A DNA stretch of 59,822 nucleotides. Origin: CAVQOB01 sp963714325. GTDB lineage: Bacteria; Pseudomonadota; Alphaproteobacteria; Rhizobiales; Hyphomicrobiaceae. Of the stretch, positions 23,968 through 33,764 are shown piece by piece (position 1 is the stretch's first letter; every line of letters begins with the position of its first letter). The notes beneath the pieces were generated by a model. The model saw only the letters and a list, made by a program, of their open reading frames with translations. It had not been told where the DNA came from and did no database searches. The translations under genes and the position numbers were made by a program. The stretch is taken from assembly GCA_963714325.1 (NCBI GenBank), contig CAVQOB010000031.1:1-59822 (forward strand), in the 5' to 3' direction.

Positions 23968-24909
23968 ATGAAAGTCAGAATTACCATGGCGCGTCACGGC
24001 AGCCGCAAACCAAACCAGAAATCGCGAGCGACCAAAATCGTCGCGGCAACTTTCATCGCCATCGCCGTTCAGTGCCTCGCAACATCTCCCCTTATCGCCC
24101 AACGCGCACCAACGCCGACCGAAACCCGGCTCAACCCACGCACCGTTGCCGAAGCGCAACCTGATCTTCTGCTCGAAGCAGCCGGCAAGCTCGAATCCTC
24201 GAGACCCGATCGCCCCGAAATCTACTTTGTTGGCTTCGCCAGCTTCGCCGGACAGGATGTCTTCAGGCGCGAAGTAATGGCTGTGCAGTCGATCATCGAC
24301 GACCGCTTCGGCGCCCGCGGCCGTTCCATGCTCCTGCTCAATCACCGCGAAACCGCCGAAACCTATCCACTTGCCACGCCCCGTAATCTGGGGCTGGCGC
24401 TGCAAGCCATCGGCGAACGTATGGACGTCGATAAGGACATCCTGTTGTTGTTCATCACCACCCATGGCCTGCCCGGCCGCCTCGCCGTCGATTTTTCGCC
24501 GGCATTCCGGATGCGGGACCTCGATCCCGTCGGCCTCGCAAAAAGCCTTGATGATGCCGGCATCAAAAACCGTATCCTTATTATTTCCGCCTGTTATTCC
24601 GGTAGCTTCCTGCCAACACTCGCCAATGCGGACACCCTCGTCATGACCGCCGCCCGCGCTGACCGGACATCTTTCGGTTGTTCGAACACCCGCTCCTGGA
24701 CCTATTTCGGCGACGCCTTTTTCAATCGCGCCCTGCGCCAGACCCATGACCTGCCGCTCGCCTTTCAACAAGCCTATGACACCGTGTCCGGTTGGGAGAA
24801 GACCCAGAAACTGACGCCGTCTGAGCCACAATTCCATCTCGGCGCCACTCTGAAGCCCAAGCTCGACGCCCTGACGCACCGGTTAAGCCGGACCGCGCCG
24901 ATCCGCTGA
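23968..24909 (+). CDS. C13 (legumain-like) cysteine peptidase
   Basis: Clan CD caspase-fold peptidase of family C13, the family of legumain and the GPI8 transamidase. An N-terminal hydrophobic segment at about 24-44 (ATKIVAATFIAIAVQCLATS) suggests export or anchoring in the cytoplasmic membrane. The catalytic dyad is His166 in LFITTHGLPG and Cys209 in ILIISACYSGSF, each after a hydrophobic strand as the fold requires. The 313 residues leave room for little beyond the one domain. Bacterial C13 proteins are poorly characterised and the substrate is unknown. An alternative ATG lies at 23986. No transamidase substrates or partner genes are adjacent. Confidence 0.85.
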   Translation: MKVRITMARHGSRKPNQKSRATKIVAATFIAIAVQCLATSPLIAQRAPTPTETRLNPRTVAEAQPDLLLEAAGKLESSRPDRPEIYFVGFASFAGQDVFRREVMAVQSIIDDRFGARGRSMLLLNHRETAETYPLATPRNLGLALQAIGERMDVDKDILLLFITTHGLPGRLAVDFSPAFRMRDLDPVGLAKSLDDAGIKNRILIISACYSGSFLPTLANADTLVMTAARADRTSFGCSNTRSWTYFGDAFFNRALRQTHDLPLAFQQAYDTVSGWEKTQKLTPSEPQFHLGATLKPKLDALTHRLSRTAPIR

Positions 24910-25215
24910 TCGACCGGCCAATACAAACTGTCGGAATGGTCCGCCAGAAATAAACCAACCCCATGAAAAAGCGCTACAATCATCGGCCCAAGTGCGTCCA
25001 GAATCCATTGTCTGAGACCGCCGGAAACCCCATATATCCGGCATGAATAGACGCCACCAATACCGCCTCGACCTGCTGTCCCCACAATGTTCATACTTCC
25101 GGCAGCTACCTTCGGTTAAACTGGCAAAATCCAGCCCGCTTCCGTTGGGCCCGCGACGGGTCACCCGCTCGCTAAGCGTTACGAAGTGCCGGTATGCAAG
25201 AGAAGGACATAAAGC
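24910..25215. other. Intergenic region before the efflux operon
   Basis: 306 bases without a convincing gene. It should hold the efflux operon promoter. GCCGGA at 25020-25025 and TCCGGC at 25037-25042 form a short inverted repeat that might bind a regulator, but no regulator gene is adjacent. AGAAGGA lies shortly before the GTG start of the next gene. Confidence 0.4.
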
Positions 25216-26595
25216 GTGCTGACGAATTTCAAGCGACTGCTCTGGGTGCTCTGCGCCGTCGCCGCGATTGGCACAGTCTACTATGCCTCGACCAAGGAGC
25301 CAGCTCAGCAAGCTGGCCAAGGCAAAGGCAAGCGCGGCGGTGGTGGCGAACAGCCGATTCCCGTCTTGGCCGACGCAGCCCGCGCACAGGACATCCCCGT
25401 CCATCTCGAGGGCGTCGGCATCGCCAAAGCGCTGAATACCGTCACGCTCAAGCCGCAGGTTGACGGCAAGATCACCAAAATCAATTTTCGCGAAGGCCAG
25501 CTCGTCAAACGCGGCGACATCATCGCCGAGATTGATCCGACGACTTACAAAGCGCAACTTGATCAAGCGATCGCCAAGAAATCACTGACCGAAACCCAAC
25601 TCGTCAACGCCAAACGCGATTACGATCGCTATCAAGGCGTTGCAAAGGGCGTCATCGCGCAGAAGACCGTCGACACCCAGCAGTCGCAGGTTGCACAGTT
25701 TGAAGCGCAGCTGCGCGCGGACACAGCGGCAGTGGCCAGCGCCCAAGCCGTGCTCGACTTCACCCGTGTCGTCTCACCGTTCGACGGTCGCACGGGTATC
25801 CGTATGATCGACGAGGGCAACCTTGTTCGCGCCGGTGACGCAGGCATCGTTGTCATCAGCCAGATCCAACCCATCTCTGTGATCTTTTCCCTGCCGCAGC
25901 AGAACCTCCAGAAAATCAGCAAAGCCATGGCCGCCGGAGAGTTGATCGCAGAAGCCATGGATTCCGATAACAAGACGGTCCTCGACAAGGGCGTCTTGCA
26001 GGTCGTCGACAATCTGGTCGACCAGACCACAGGCACCGTGCGCCTCAAAGCCGAGTTCCCCAATGCGCAGATGCAATTGTGGCCAGGTCAGTTCGCCAAC
26101 ATCCGTCTTCTCATCGACACGCTGAAACAGGTCGTCGTCGCGCCGACACCGGCCATTCAACGCGGCCCGAGCGGCCCATTCGTCTACATCATCAGCGAAG
26201 GCGAACGCGTCACCATTCGCTCGATCACTCTTGGCCAGCAAACCGAAACCCAGTCCGTCATCAGTCAAGGCCTCGGCGCCGGCGATCGCATCGTCACCAC
26301 CGGCTTCGCACGGCTCCGCGACGGCGCCCAGGTCTCCATTGGCGAGAGCATCGATCCGAAAACCGCGCCACCACCCGGCGCGATGTCCAAGGAAAGCCGT
26401 CCGCGCGGCGAGGGCAAACGCGGCGATGGCAGTGCTCGCAAAGGCGACAGCGGCAAGGGCGACGGCAAGGGCGAATGGAAAGGCAAGCGTGATCGGCCCG
26501 CCGACACCAGCGCCAATCCAACATCACCCCCGGCAGCCGTCGCACAACCGGCCGCGACCACAACGCCCACTGACCGTCGAGGCACGGCGCAATGA
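25216..26595 (+). CDS. mdtA: RND efflux periplasmic adaptor (MdtA-type)
   Basis: Membrane-fusion protein linking an RND pump to an outer-membrane channel. The N-terminal signal anchor is LLWVLCAVAAIGTVYYAS near 8-25. The barrel-sandwich halves are VTLKPQVDGKITKINFREGQLVKRGDIIAEID and FTRVVSPFDGRTGIR, with a coiled-coil hairpin between (about 120-195), then the beta-barrel and membrane-proximal domains. The start is the GTG at 25216. The last 80 residues are a low-complexity Gly/Lys/Asp-rich tail (for example GKGDGKGEWKGKRD), unusual for the family. The stop overlaps the pump gene by four bases. The Mdt name is by similarity of layout. Confidence 0.9.
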   Translation: MLTNFKRLLWVLCAVAAIGTVYYASTKEPAQQAGQGKGKRGGGGEQPIPVLADAARAQDIPVHLEGVGIAKALNTVTLKPQVDGKITKINFREGQLVKRGDIIAEIDPTTYKAQLDQAIAKKSLTETQLVNAKRDYDRYQGVAKGVIAQKTVDTQQSQVAQFEAQLRADTAAVASAQAVLDFTRVVSPFDGRTGIRMIDEGNLVRAGDAGIVVISQIQPISVIFSLPQQNLQKISKAMAAGELIAEAMDSDNKTVLDKGVLQVVDNLVDQTTGTVRLKAEFPNAQMQLWPGQFANIRLLIDTLKQVVVAPTPAIQRGPSGPFVYIISEGERVTIRSITLGQQTETQSVISQGLGAGDRIVTTGFARLRDGAQVSIGESIDPKTAPPPGAMSKESRPRGEGKRGDGSARKGDSGKGDGKGEWKGKRDRPADTSANPTSPPAAVAQPAATTTPTDRRGTAQ

Positions 26596-28697
26596 GCGTA
26601 TCGGCTCCCTTCATCCAGCGTCCGATCGCGACGTCCCTGCTGACCGTTGCCATCGTCTTGGCCGGCGTCCTCGGCTATCGCTGGCTGCCGGTATCCTCGT
26701 TGCCGCAAGTCGATTTCCCGACCATCCAAGTCACCACCCAACTGCCCGGCGCCAATCCCGACACGATGACCAATCTCGTCACCGCGCCGCTGGAGCGCCA
26801 GTTCGGACAAATTCCCGGCATCACGACGATGACCTCGTCGAGTTCATTCGGCATCAGCCAGATCACGCTGCAATTTTCTCTCAATCGCGACATCGATGCC
26901 GCCGGCCAGGACGTCCAGAGCGCCATCAACGCCGCCGGCTCGACACTGCCGCGCGGCCTGCCCTATCCCCCGCTCTACGCCAAGGTCAATCCTGCCGACG
27001 CCCCGATCATCACCCTCGCGCTCACCTCCGACACTGTCCCCTTGCGCGCCCTCTCCGATCTCGCCGACACCATGATGGCGCAACGCCTGTCCTCTGTGTC
27101 AGGTGTCGGCCATGTCAGCATCGAAGGCGGCATCAAGCCTGCCATTCGCATCCAGGCCGACCTGTCACGGCTGGCAAGCTACGGCCTGTCGATGTCGGAT
27201 TTGCGCAACGCCATCATCGCCGCCAACGTCGCCGGCCCAAAGGGCTCGCTTGACGGCGCCTTCCAGTCCTACACGATCGCGGCCAACGATCAGGTCACCA
27301 ATGCCGAAGCCTACAAGACCGTCATCGTCGCCTATCGCAACAATGCGCCCGTGTTGTTGAATGACGTGGCAACGGTCATCGACGGCTTGGAAAATTCGCA
27401 CGTCGGCGGCTGGTACCAAGGCTCGCCCGCCGTCATCGTCAATGTCCAGCGGCAACCCGGCGCCAACGTCATCGAAACGGTCGAACGCCTGCGCACCGAA
27501 CTGCCACGCCTCGAACGCGCTATGCCGACCGGCATCATGCTCACCATCGTCCACGATCGCACCGGCACGATCCGCGCCTCGGTTCACGACGTCCAGTTCA
27601 CGCTCGTACTCGCCGTCGCCCTGGTCATCCTTGTCGTCCTGTTATTCCTGAAATCGATCCGCGCCACCATCATCGCCGGCGTCGCATTGCCCGTCTCGCT
27701 GATCGCCACTTTCGCCGTCATGTGGCTCGCCGATTTCAGTCTCGATAATCTGTCATTGATGGCGCTCACCATCGGCACCGGTTTCATTGTCGACGATGTG
27801 ATCGTCATGATCGAGAACATTGTCCGCACCATGGAACAAGGTGAGACGCCGATGCAGGCCGCCCTCAAGGGCGCCCAGGAGATCAGCTTTACCGTAATCT
27901 CGCTGACGCTGTCCCTCATCGCCGTCTTCATTCCGTTGCTGTTCATGACCGGGCTCGTTGGCCGCATGTTCCGCGAGTTCGCTCTCACGCTCACCATCGC
28001 GGTCGTCGTCTCTGCTGTCGTCTCGCTAACCCTGACGCCGATGATGTGCGCGCGCCTCCTGCGGCATCAACAAATCGGCGAAAAATCCTCCCGCCTCGGC
28101 GCCTGGTTCGAGCGCATCACCGAGCAAACCATCGCCGGCTACGCCAAAAGCCTCGAGTGGGTCCTTCGTCACCAAACTGCCACCCTTATCCTGACCGCGC
28201 TGACGTTGGTCGCAACCATCTGGCTCTACATCATCGTGCCGAAAGGCTTCCTGCCGCAACAGGACACCGGTCTCATCACCGCCGTGCTTGAAGCCGGCCC
28301 CGAAGTCTCGTTTGACGAAATGGTCCGCCTGCAGGACGCCACCGCCACGGCACTGCGCAAGGATAGCGACGTCGCCAGCGTCATCACCATTGTCGGCGTC
28401 AGCGCCATCAACACGACGCCCAATGCCGGCCATCTCAAGATCGTCCTGAAGCCGTTGGAAATGCGCCGCGCCCGCGTCGCCGAAATCATCACCCGCCTGC
28501 AGACCGCCGTCGCCCCCGTGCCCGGCGTCACCATTTATTTCCAGGCCATCCAGGACGTGCAGATCGCCACCCGCGCCTCGCGCGCCCTCTATCAGTACAC
28601 CCTGACCGGCAGCGATCCGGCCGAAGTCAGCACTTGGTCCACAAGAACTCGTCGACCGCCTGCGAACATCAGACATTCTCCGCGACGTCGCCTCTGA
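26592..28697 (+). CDS. mdtB: RND efflux pump MdtB-type, N-terminal part (gene frameshifted)
   Basis: First of two RND proton antiporters of an MdtBC-like pair. FIQRPIATSLLTVAIVLAG gives the first helix; PLERQFGQIPGITTMTSSSS and QDVQSAINAA are porter-domain motifs; the proton-relay helix has the Asp pair in GFIVDDVIVMIEN near residues 396-408. Family length is about 1040; here the frame is lost near 28641, where STW is followed by off-frame residues, while the next frame continues QELVDRLRTSDILRDV. A second shift near 29262 splits the rest. Joining the three frames from 26592 to 29752 restores a complete pump, so the gene is probably intact in the organism. Confidence 0.85.
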   Translation: MSVSAPFIQRPIATSLLTVAIVLAGVLGYRWLPVSSLPQVDFPTIQVTTQLPGANPDTMTNLVTAPLERQFGQIPGITTMTSSSSFGISQITLQFSLNRDIDAAGQDVQSAINAAGSTLPRGLPYPPLYAKVNPADAPIITLALTSDTVPLRALSDLADTMMAQRLSSVSGVGHVSIEGGIKPAIRIQADLSRLASYGLSMSDLRNAIIAANVAGPKGSLDGAFQSYTIAANDQVTNAEAYKTVIVAYRNNAPVLLNDVATVIDGLENSHVGGWYQGSPAVIVNVQRQPGANVIETVERLRTELPRLERAMPTGIMLTIVHDRTGTIRASVHDVQFTLVLAVALVILVVLLFLKSIRATIIAGVALPVSLIATFAVMWLADFSLDNLSLMALTIGTGFIVDDVIVMIENIVRTMEQGETPMQAALKGAQEISFTVISLTLSLIAVFIPLLFMTGLVGRMFREFALTLTIAVVVSAVVSLTLTPMMCARLLRHQQIGEKSSRLGAWFERITEQTIAGYAKSLEWVLRHQTATLILTALTLVATIWLYIIVPKGFLPQQDTGLITAVLEAGPEVSFDEMVRLQDATATALRKDSDVASVITIVGVSAINTTPNAGHLKIVLKPLEMRRARVAEIITRLQTAVAPVPGVTIYFQAIQDVQIATRASRALYQYTLTGSDPAEVSTWSTRTRRPPANIRHSPRRRL

Positions 28698-28722
28698 CGC
28701 CCAGGAGGGTGGCCTGCGTGCC

Positions 28723-29766
28723 ATGGTCCGCGTCGACCGCGACTTGGCCGGCCGCCTCGGCGTCTCCATGCAGTCGATCAACGATGCCCTCAATGATGCC
28801 TTTGGCCAGCGGCAGATCTCGACGATCTATGGGCAAGCCAACCAATACCGAGTTGTGCTGGAGGCGCTCCCGCAATACCAGAACGACCCGGCGTCCCTCG
28901 GCCGCATCTACGTGCCTGCCGCCACCGGCGCACAGGTGCCGCTGAACGCCATCGCCCGCTTCGAGCGCATCCTGGCACCACTGGCGATCCAACATCAGGA
29001 GCAGTTCCCTTCCGCCACCATCAGCTTCAATCTCGCGCCAGGGGCCGCCCTTGGCGATGCCGTCGCGTTCATCAAGGCTGCCCAAACCGACATCGCCATG
29101 CCGAGCATCATCACTGGCAGTTACTCGGGCGACGCGGCTGAATTCTCAAAATCACTTGCTAACCAGCCCTGGCTGATCCTCGCCGCCATCGTCACGATTT
29201 ACATCGTGCTTGGCGTCCTCTACGAAAGTTTCATCCATCCCTTCACGATTCTCGACAACACTGCCGTCCGCCGGCATCGGCGCCGTCTTGGCGTTGATGC
29301 TCGCCGGCCTCGATCTCTCATTGATCGCATTGATCGGCATCGTCCTGTTGATGGGCATCGTCAAGAAGAACGCGATCATGATGATCGACTTCGCCCTGGA
29401 AGCCGAACGCACCCGTGGTCTCCCGCCGCGCGACGCCATCGTCGAGGCGAGTCGTTTGCGCTTCCGCCCCATCATGATGACGACGTTGGCGGCACTGTTC
29501 GGCGCGCTGCCCTTGGCACTCGAAAACGGCACCGGATCAGAATTGCGCTATCCGCTCGGCGTCACCATCATCGGCGGGCTCTTGCTGTCGCAGCTGCTGA
29601 CCCTCTACACCACCCCGGTGATCTACCTCGCCATGGAACGCATTCGCGCCCGCGTGTCCGCAGCCGTGCAGCCAACTGTGCCCGACATCGTGCCGGCCGA
29701 GCCATCCACGCGCGCGCGCGAGCCGCTCCGCATCCCACGCGCGGCGGAGTAGGTGACCGGCCATGA
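28723..29766 (+). CDS. RND pump MdtB-type, middle part (frame 2 of 3)
   Basis: Genuine pump sequence in this frame runs from about 28645 (before the nominal start) to about 29262: VRVDRDLAGRLGVSMQSINDALNDAFGQRQISTIY is the second porter repeat and IVTIYIVLGVLYESFIHPFTIL the start of the second membrane half. After that the frame turns into Arg/His-rich out-of-frame residues, so the end at 29766 is not real. It needs a +1 correction at both ends to join its neighbours. Confidence 0.6.
   Translation: MVRVDRDLAGRLGVSMQSINDALNDAFGQRQISTIYGQANQYRVVLEALPQYQNDPASLGRIYVPAATGAQVPLNAIARFERILAPLAIQHQEQFPSATISFNLAPGAALGDAVAFIKAAQTDIAMPSIITGSYSGDAAEFSKSLANQPWLILAAIVTIYIVLGVLYESFIHPFTILDNTAVRRHRRRLGVDARRPRSLIDRIDRHRPVDGHRQEERDHDDRLRPGSRTHPWSPAARRHRRGESFALPPHHDDDVGGTVRRAALGTRKRHRIRIALSARRHHHRRALAVAAADPLHHPGDLPRHGTHSRPRVRSRAANCARHRAGRAIHARARAAPHPTRGGVGDRP
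29210..29752 (+). CDS. RND pump MdtB-type, C-terminal part (frame 3 of 3)
   Basis: Genuine sequence starts at about 29262 with TLPSAGIGAVLALMLAGLDLSLIALIGIVLLMGIVKKNAIMMIDFALEAERTRG and ends with the family's last membrane helix and GVTIIGGLLLSQLLTLYTTPVIYL. The stop at 29752 lies 10 bases before the next pump gene, and is taken as the true end of the MdtB-type protein. Confidence 0.65.
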   Translation: MASSTKVSSIPSRFSTTLPSAGIGAVLALMLAGLDLSLIALIGIVLLMGIVKKNAIMMIDFALEAERTRGLPPRDAIVEASRLRFRPIMMTTLAALFGALPLALENGTGSELRYPLGVTIIGGLLLSQLLTLYTTPVIYLAMERIRARVSAAVQPTVPDIVPAEPSTRAREPLRIPRAAE

Positions 29767-32700
29767 ACTTCTCTCGCATCTTCATCGAGCGTCCCATCGG
29801 CACCACGCTGCTGGCCATCGGCCTGTTCCTCGTTGGCATCGTCTCCTATCGCATCCTGCCCATCGCCAGCCTGCCGAGCTTCGCGATCCCAACCATTTCG
29901 GTCACCGCCAATCGGCCGGGCGCTGACCCGGCGACCATGGCCGCAACCGTGGCTGCCCCCCTCGAACGCCGTCTCGGTGAAATCGCAGGCGTTACCGAAA
30001 TCACCTCGTCCAACGGTCTTGGCTCCACCCGCATCACCATCCAATTCGATCCGAGCCGCCCAACCGATCGTGCCGCTCGCGACGTCCAGGCCGCAATCAA
30101 CGCCGCCCTCTCTGACTTGCCAGGCGACTTGTCGTCCGTCCCAACCTTCCGCAAGGCCAATCCTGCCGCAGCCCCGATCCTGATTCTGGCGCTGACCTCC
30201 AAAACGATGCCCGCCAGCGCCATCTATGACGCCGCCGACACCGTCATCGCCCAACGCCTCGATCAGGTCGAAGGCGTCGCCGAGGTCAACGTCTCCGGCG
30301 CTGAACAACCGGCCATTCGTGTCAGGACCAATCCGTCACAACTCTCAGCCATGGGCGTCAGCATGGAGGACGTTCGCCTCGCCATCTCCAACGCCAATAC
30401 TGTCACACCGCTTGGCGCGATTGAGGGCAGCCGCGAATTGATCGCCCTCGATACCAACGCCCAGCTCCGCTCCATCGAAGACTATCGCGCCATTGTCGTG
30501 AAATCGAGCGAAGGTCGCGTGGTCCGTGTTGGCGATGTCGCATCCATTGAGCAGGCGACACGCAATGCTCGATCGGCCGCACTCTTCAACCTGCAACCGG
30601 CCGTCCTGTTGTTCATCACCAAACAGCCCGACGCCAACGTCATCGAGACCGTCGACCGCATTAAAATCCTGATCCCCGAACTGCAACGCTGGGTCCCCGC
30701 CGGCATTGATTTCTCGATTCTCTCGGATCGCACAGTGACCATCCGCGCCAGTGTCCGCGACATGGAATTCACGCTGACCTTGGCCATCATTCTGGTCATG
30801 ATCGTCGTCTTCGTTTTCCTCCGGCGCGCCATGCCGACCATCGCCGCCGGCATCACCGTTCCGCTGTCACTTGCCGGCACGCTCGGCTGCATGTGGCTCG
30901 CTGGTTATTCCATCAACAATCTGACGCTGATGGCGCTCGCGGTTTCGGTCGGCTTTGTCGTCGACGACGCCATCGTCATGATCGAGAACATGTTCCGCAA
31001 CCTCGAAACCGGCATGCGGCCGATGCAAGCCGCCTTAGCCGGCGCCAAGCAGATTGGCTTCACCGTCATCGCCATCTCAATCTCATTGCTGGCAGCTTTC
31101 ATCCCGCTACTGTTCATGGGCGGGCTCGTCGGCCGCGTGCTCCGCGAATTCTCGGTGACGCTCGCCTTCGCGATCATCGTCTCGACCATCGTCTCGCTCT
31201 CGGTAACACCGATGATCTGCGCCCATTTCGTGCGCCCCGCCGCCACCGAGCGCGCCAACTGGTTCGATCGCACAGTCGAATCCATTCTGGGCTTCTTGCA
31301 GCAGGGTTACGCAAATTCACTTGAAACCGCCCTGCGCTTCAAATGGCTGACCATCCTGGTCATGTTGGCGACCATCGCCGCCACCGTGAACCTCTACATC
31401 AAGACACCCAAGGGCTTCTTCCCGCAGGACGATACCGGCCTCATCAGCGCCTCAACCCAAGCCGCCGCCGACATCTCCTTCGAACGCATGGCCGAAATGC
31501 AGCGCGCCGCCGTCGAACTCGTCCTCAAGGACCCGGCCGTCGCCGGTGCCGGCTCGTCGGTCGGCGCCTCGTTCTTCAGCGCGACATCCAACACCGGCCG
31601 CATGTTCATCAGCCTGAAGCCGCTCGCCGAGCGCGACGGCCTGTCATCGGCCAAAATCATCGACCGCCTCCGGCAACCGTTGAATTCCATCGAGGGCCTG
31701 CAGGTTTTCATGTTCCCCATCCAGGACGTCGGAGTCGGCGGCCGCCAGAGCCGCTCCAAGTACCAGTTCACACTCTGGTCGCAGGACATCGAGGAACTCT
31801 ATCAATGGGTTCCGAAAGTTCTCGAGCGCGTCCGCTTAGCGCCGGGCTTCGTCGACGTCACCACCGACCGCGAACAGGGTGGCATGCAGCTCAACATCGC
31901 CATCGACCGTGTCGCGGCAGCCCGCCTCGGCGTCCGCGTCCAGGACATCAATAACGCCCTCAACAACGCCTTCTCCCAGCGCCAGGTCACGACCATCTAC
32001 ACCAAGCGCAATCAATACCGCATCATCCTGGAGGTTGATCCGCGCTACCAGCGTGACCCCGGTGACCTCGAACGCATCTTCGTCGCGGGCCGCGCCGGCG
32101 CGCAGATCCCGCTCGCCAACGTCGTCAAAATCGAGCGCGGCCTAGCCCCCCTCGTTGTCAATCACCAGGGCCCGTTCCCTGCCGTGACCATCAGCTACAA
32201 TCTGGCGGCCGACGCATCGATCGACGAAGCCACTGCCGCCCTGCAGCAAGTCATTGCCGACATGCGTCTGCCCGATACCATCCGCGCCGAAGCAGCCGGA
32301 GATGCCAAAGCCTTCCGCGCCCAATCCGGCGCCCAGCCGATCCTCATCATCGCCGCTGTGCTCGCCGTCTACATCGTCCTCGGCGTCCTTTACGAGAGTC
32401 TTGCCCACCCCCTGACCATCATCTCGACCCTGCCATCAGCCGGTCTCGGTGCCCTCGTCGCCTTGCAGCTTTGGAACATGGAGCTGTCGATGATCGCCTT
32501 CATCGGCATCATCCTGCTGATCGGCATCGTCAAGAAGAACGGCATCATGCTCGTCGACTTCGCTCTTGAAGCCGAACGTCAGCGCGGCCTGACGCCGGAA
32601 AAAGCCATCCGCGAAGCCGCCGTCGAACGTTTTCGCCCCATCCTGATGACCACGTTGGCGGCTTTGCTCGGCGCTATCCCGCTCGCCATCGCCGACGGTC

Positions 32701-32867
32701 CCGGCGCTGAATTGCGCCGTCCGCTCGGGATCACCATCATCGGCGGCCTCGTCGTGTCACAAATCCTCACCCTCTACACAACCCCCGCGATTTATCTGTT
32801 GCTCGATAAATTGCATCAGAAATTGTCTGGAACGCGCCCGCTCGAGACCACGGTACCAGCCGAATAA
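29763..32867 (+). CDS. mdtC: RND efflux pump MdtC-type
   Basis: Complete RND transporter of 1034 residues, the partner of the preceding pump in a heteromeric MdtBC-like complex of the inner membrane. FIERPIGTTLLAIGLFLVGIVSYRILPIASLPS forms the N-terminal helix; RDVQAAINAALSDLP and DINNALNNAFSQRQVTTIY are the porter repeats; VGFVVDDAIVMIENMFRNLE has the Asp pair for proton relay; the C-terminal half has GIILLIGIVKKNGIMLVDFALEAERQRG. It is well preserved, unlike its neighbour. No TolC-type channel gene is present, so a shared channel is assumed. Substrates are unknown. Confidence 0.94.
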   Translation: MNFSRIFIERPIGTTLLAIGLFLVGIVSYRILPIASLPSFAIPTISVTANRPGADPATMAATVAAPLERRLGEIAGVTEITSSNGLGSTRITIQFDPSRPTDRAARDVQAAINAALSDLPGDLSSVPTFRKANPAAAPILILALTSKTMPASAIYDAADTVIAQRLDQVEGVAEVNVSGAEQPAIRVRTNPSQLSAMGVSMEDVRLAISNANTVTPLGAIEGSRELIALDTNAQLRSIEDYRAIVVKSSEGRVVRVGDVASIEQATRNARSAALFNLQPAVLLFITKQPDANVIETVDRIKILIPELQRWVPAGIDFSILSDRTVTIRASVRDMEFTLTLAIILVMIVVFVFLRRAMPTIAAGITVPLSLAGTLGCMWLAGYSINNLTLMALAVSVGFVVDDAIVMIENMFRNLETGMRPMQAALAGAKQIGFTVIAISISLLAAFIPLLFMGGLVGRVLREFSVTLAFAIIVSTIVSLSVTPMICAHFVRPAATERANWFDRTVESILGFLQQGYANSLETALRFKWLTILVMLATIAATVNLYIKTPKGFFPQDDTGLISASTQAAADISFERMAEMQRAAVELVLKDPAVAGAGSSVGASFFSATSNTGRMFISLKPLAERDGLSSAKIIDRLRQPLNSIEGLQVFMFPIQDVGVGGRQSRSKYQFTLWSQDIEELYQWVPKVLERVRLAPGFVDVTTDREQGGMQLNIAIDRVAAARLGVRVQDINNALNNAFSQRQVTTIYTKRNQYRIILEVDPRYQRDPGDLERIFVAGRAGAQIPLANVVKIERGLAPLVVNHQGPFPAVTISYNLAADASIDEATAALQQVIADMRLPDTIRAEAAGDAKAFRAQSGAQPILIIAAVLAVYIVLGVLYESLAHPLTIISTLPSAGLGALVALQLWNMELSMIAFIGIILLIGIVKKNGIMLVDFALEAERQRGLTPEKAIREAAVERFRPILMTTLAALLGAIPLAIADGPGAELRRPLGITIIGGLVVSQILTLYTTPAIYLLLDKLHQKLSGTRPLETTVPAE

Positions 32868-32972
32868 GGCTGGCAATTCCCACAGCCGGAAAACTCTGCC
32901 TCGCAATTGCCCGGCGCATCGTCTACGCTCCGAATAGCAGTTCGGGAAAAATGACAAAGATCCACGCAGGGC

Positions 32973-33644
32973 ATGGCTTCACGCGACGACATCGTCATCG
33001 AGATCACACCCCAGGTGCTGTTGAAGGCCTATGGTTGTGGCATCTTCCCGATGGCCGAAAGCGCCGATGATCCCGCCCTCTACTGGATCGAGCCACAAGC
33101 CCGCGGCATTCTCCCACTCGATTCGGTCCATATCCCCAAACGACTCGCCCGCTCCATCAAGCAGGACGTTTTCGAAATCAAGGTCGACAACGACTTCGAA
33201 GCGGTGATAGACGGCTGCGCCGCCTCGACGCCTGGACGCAGCACAACATGGATTAACGAAAAGATCCGCCATCTTTATCGTGAACTTTATAAGCTTGGCT
33301 CGTGCCACACCGTCGAAGCTTGGCACGAAGGTAAGATGGTCGGCGGGCTCTACGGCATATCGCTTGGTGGCGCTTTCTTCGGCGAGAGCATGTTCTCGAC
33401 CGAGACGGATGCCAGCAAGATCCCACTCATCCATCTCTGCGCCAGGCTTCGCCACGGTGGCTACACCTTGCTCGACTGCCAATTCGTAACCGATCATCTG
33501 CGCCAATTCGGCACCATCGAGATCGATCGCGCCGAATTTCACCGTCGGCTCGACATCGCCATGACACAGTCCGCCGACTTCAACCGCCTTCCAAAATCGG
33601 TCGCAGGCACGGAGATCATGCGCATAGTGACCGGCGCAACTTGA
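32973..33644 (+). CDS. aat: Leucyl/phenylalanyl-tRNA--protein transferase
   Basis: Adds Leu or Phe from tRNA to N-terminal basic residues, marking proteins for ClpS/ClpAP degradation. LLKAYGCGIFPMAESADDPALYWIEPQARGILPLD near 15-50 is the family's N-terminal block; VEAWHEGKMVGGLYGISLGGAFFGESMFSTETDASKIPL near 110-150 is the GNAT-like catalytic core with the conserved FxGESMFS. The C-terminal LLDCQFVTDHLRQFG completes the match. The 223-residue length is normal for alphaproteobacteria. Confidence 0.95.
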   Translation: MASRDDIVIEITPQVLLKAYGCGIFPMAESADDPALYWIEPQARGILPLDSVHIPKRLARSIKQDVFEIKVDNDFEAVIDGCAASTPGRSTTWINEKIRHLYRELYKLGSCHTVEAWHEGKMVGGLYGISLGGAFFGESMFSTETDASKIPLIHLCARLRHGGYTLLDCQFVTDHLRQFGTIEIDRAEFHRRLDIAMTQSADFNRLPKSVAGTEIMRIVTGAT

Positions 33645-33764
33645 CCGTGCGGATCGCGCACATCCAAGCGATCCAGTTTGCGCCGCTGTGCACGAGGACC
33701 TACTTTCCTTGACTAATTCGCGCCAAGTCCAAACACCCACCGCATCGAACTCGGACACCACATC

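Noticed and set aside
24774..25094. Minus-strand frame with a hydrophobic stretch near the end of the C13 peptidase gene
   Set aside because: No ribosome site, it extends into the peptidase gene antisense, and composition fits a shadow frame; not enough to call a small membrane protein.
26405..26480. Tandem repeat or CRISPR-like array in the tail of the efflux adaptor gene
   Set aside because: It is low-complexity Gly/Lys/Asp coding sequence without regular spacing or unique spacers. No CRISPR array is seen anywhere in the window.
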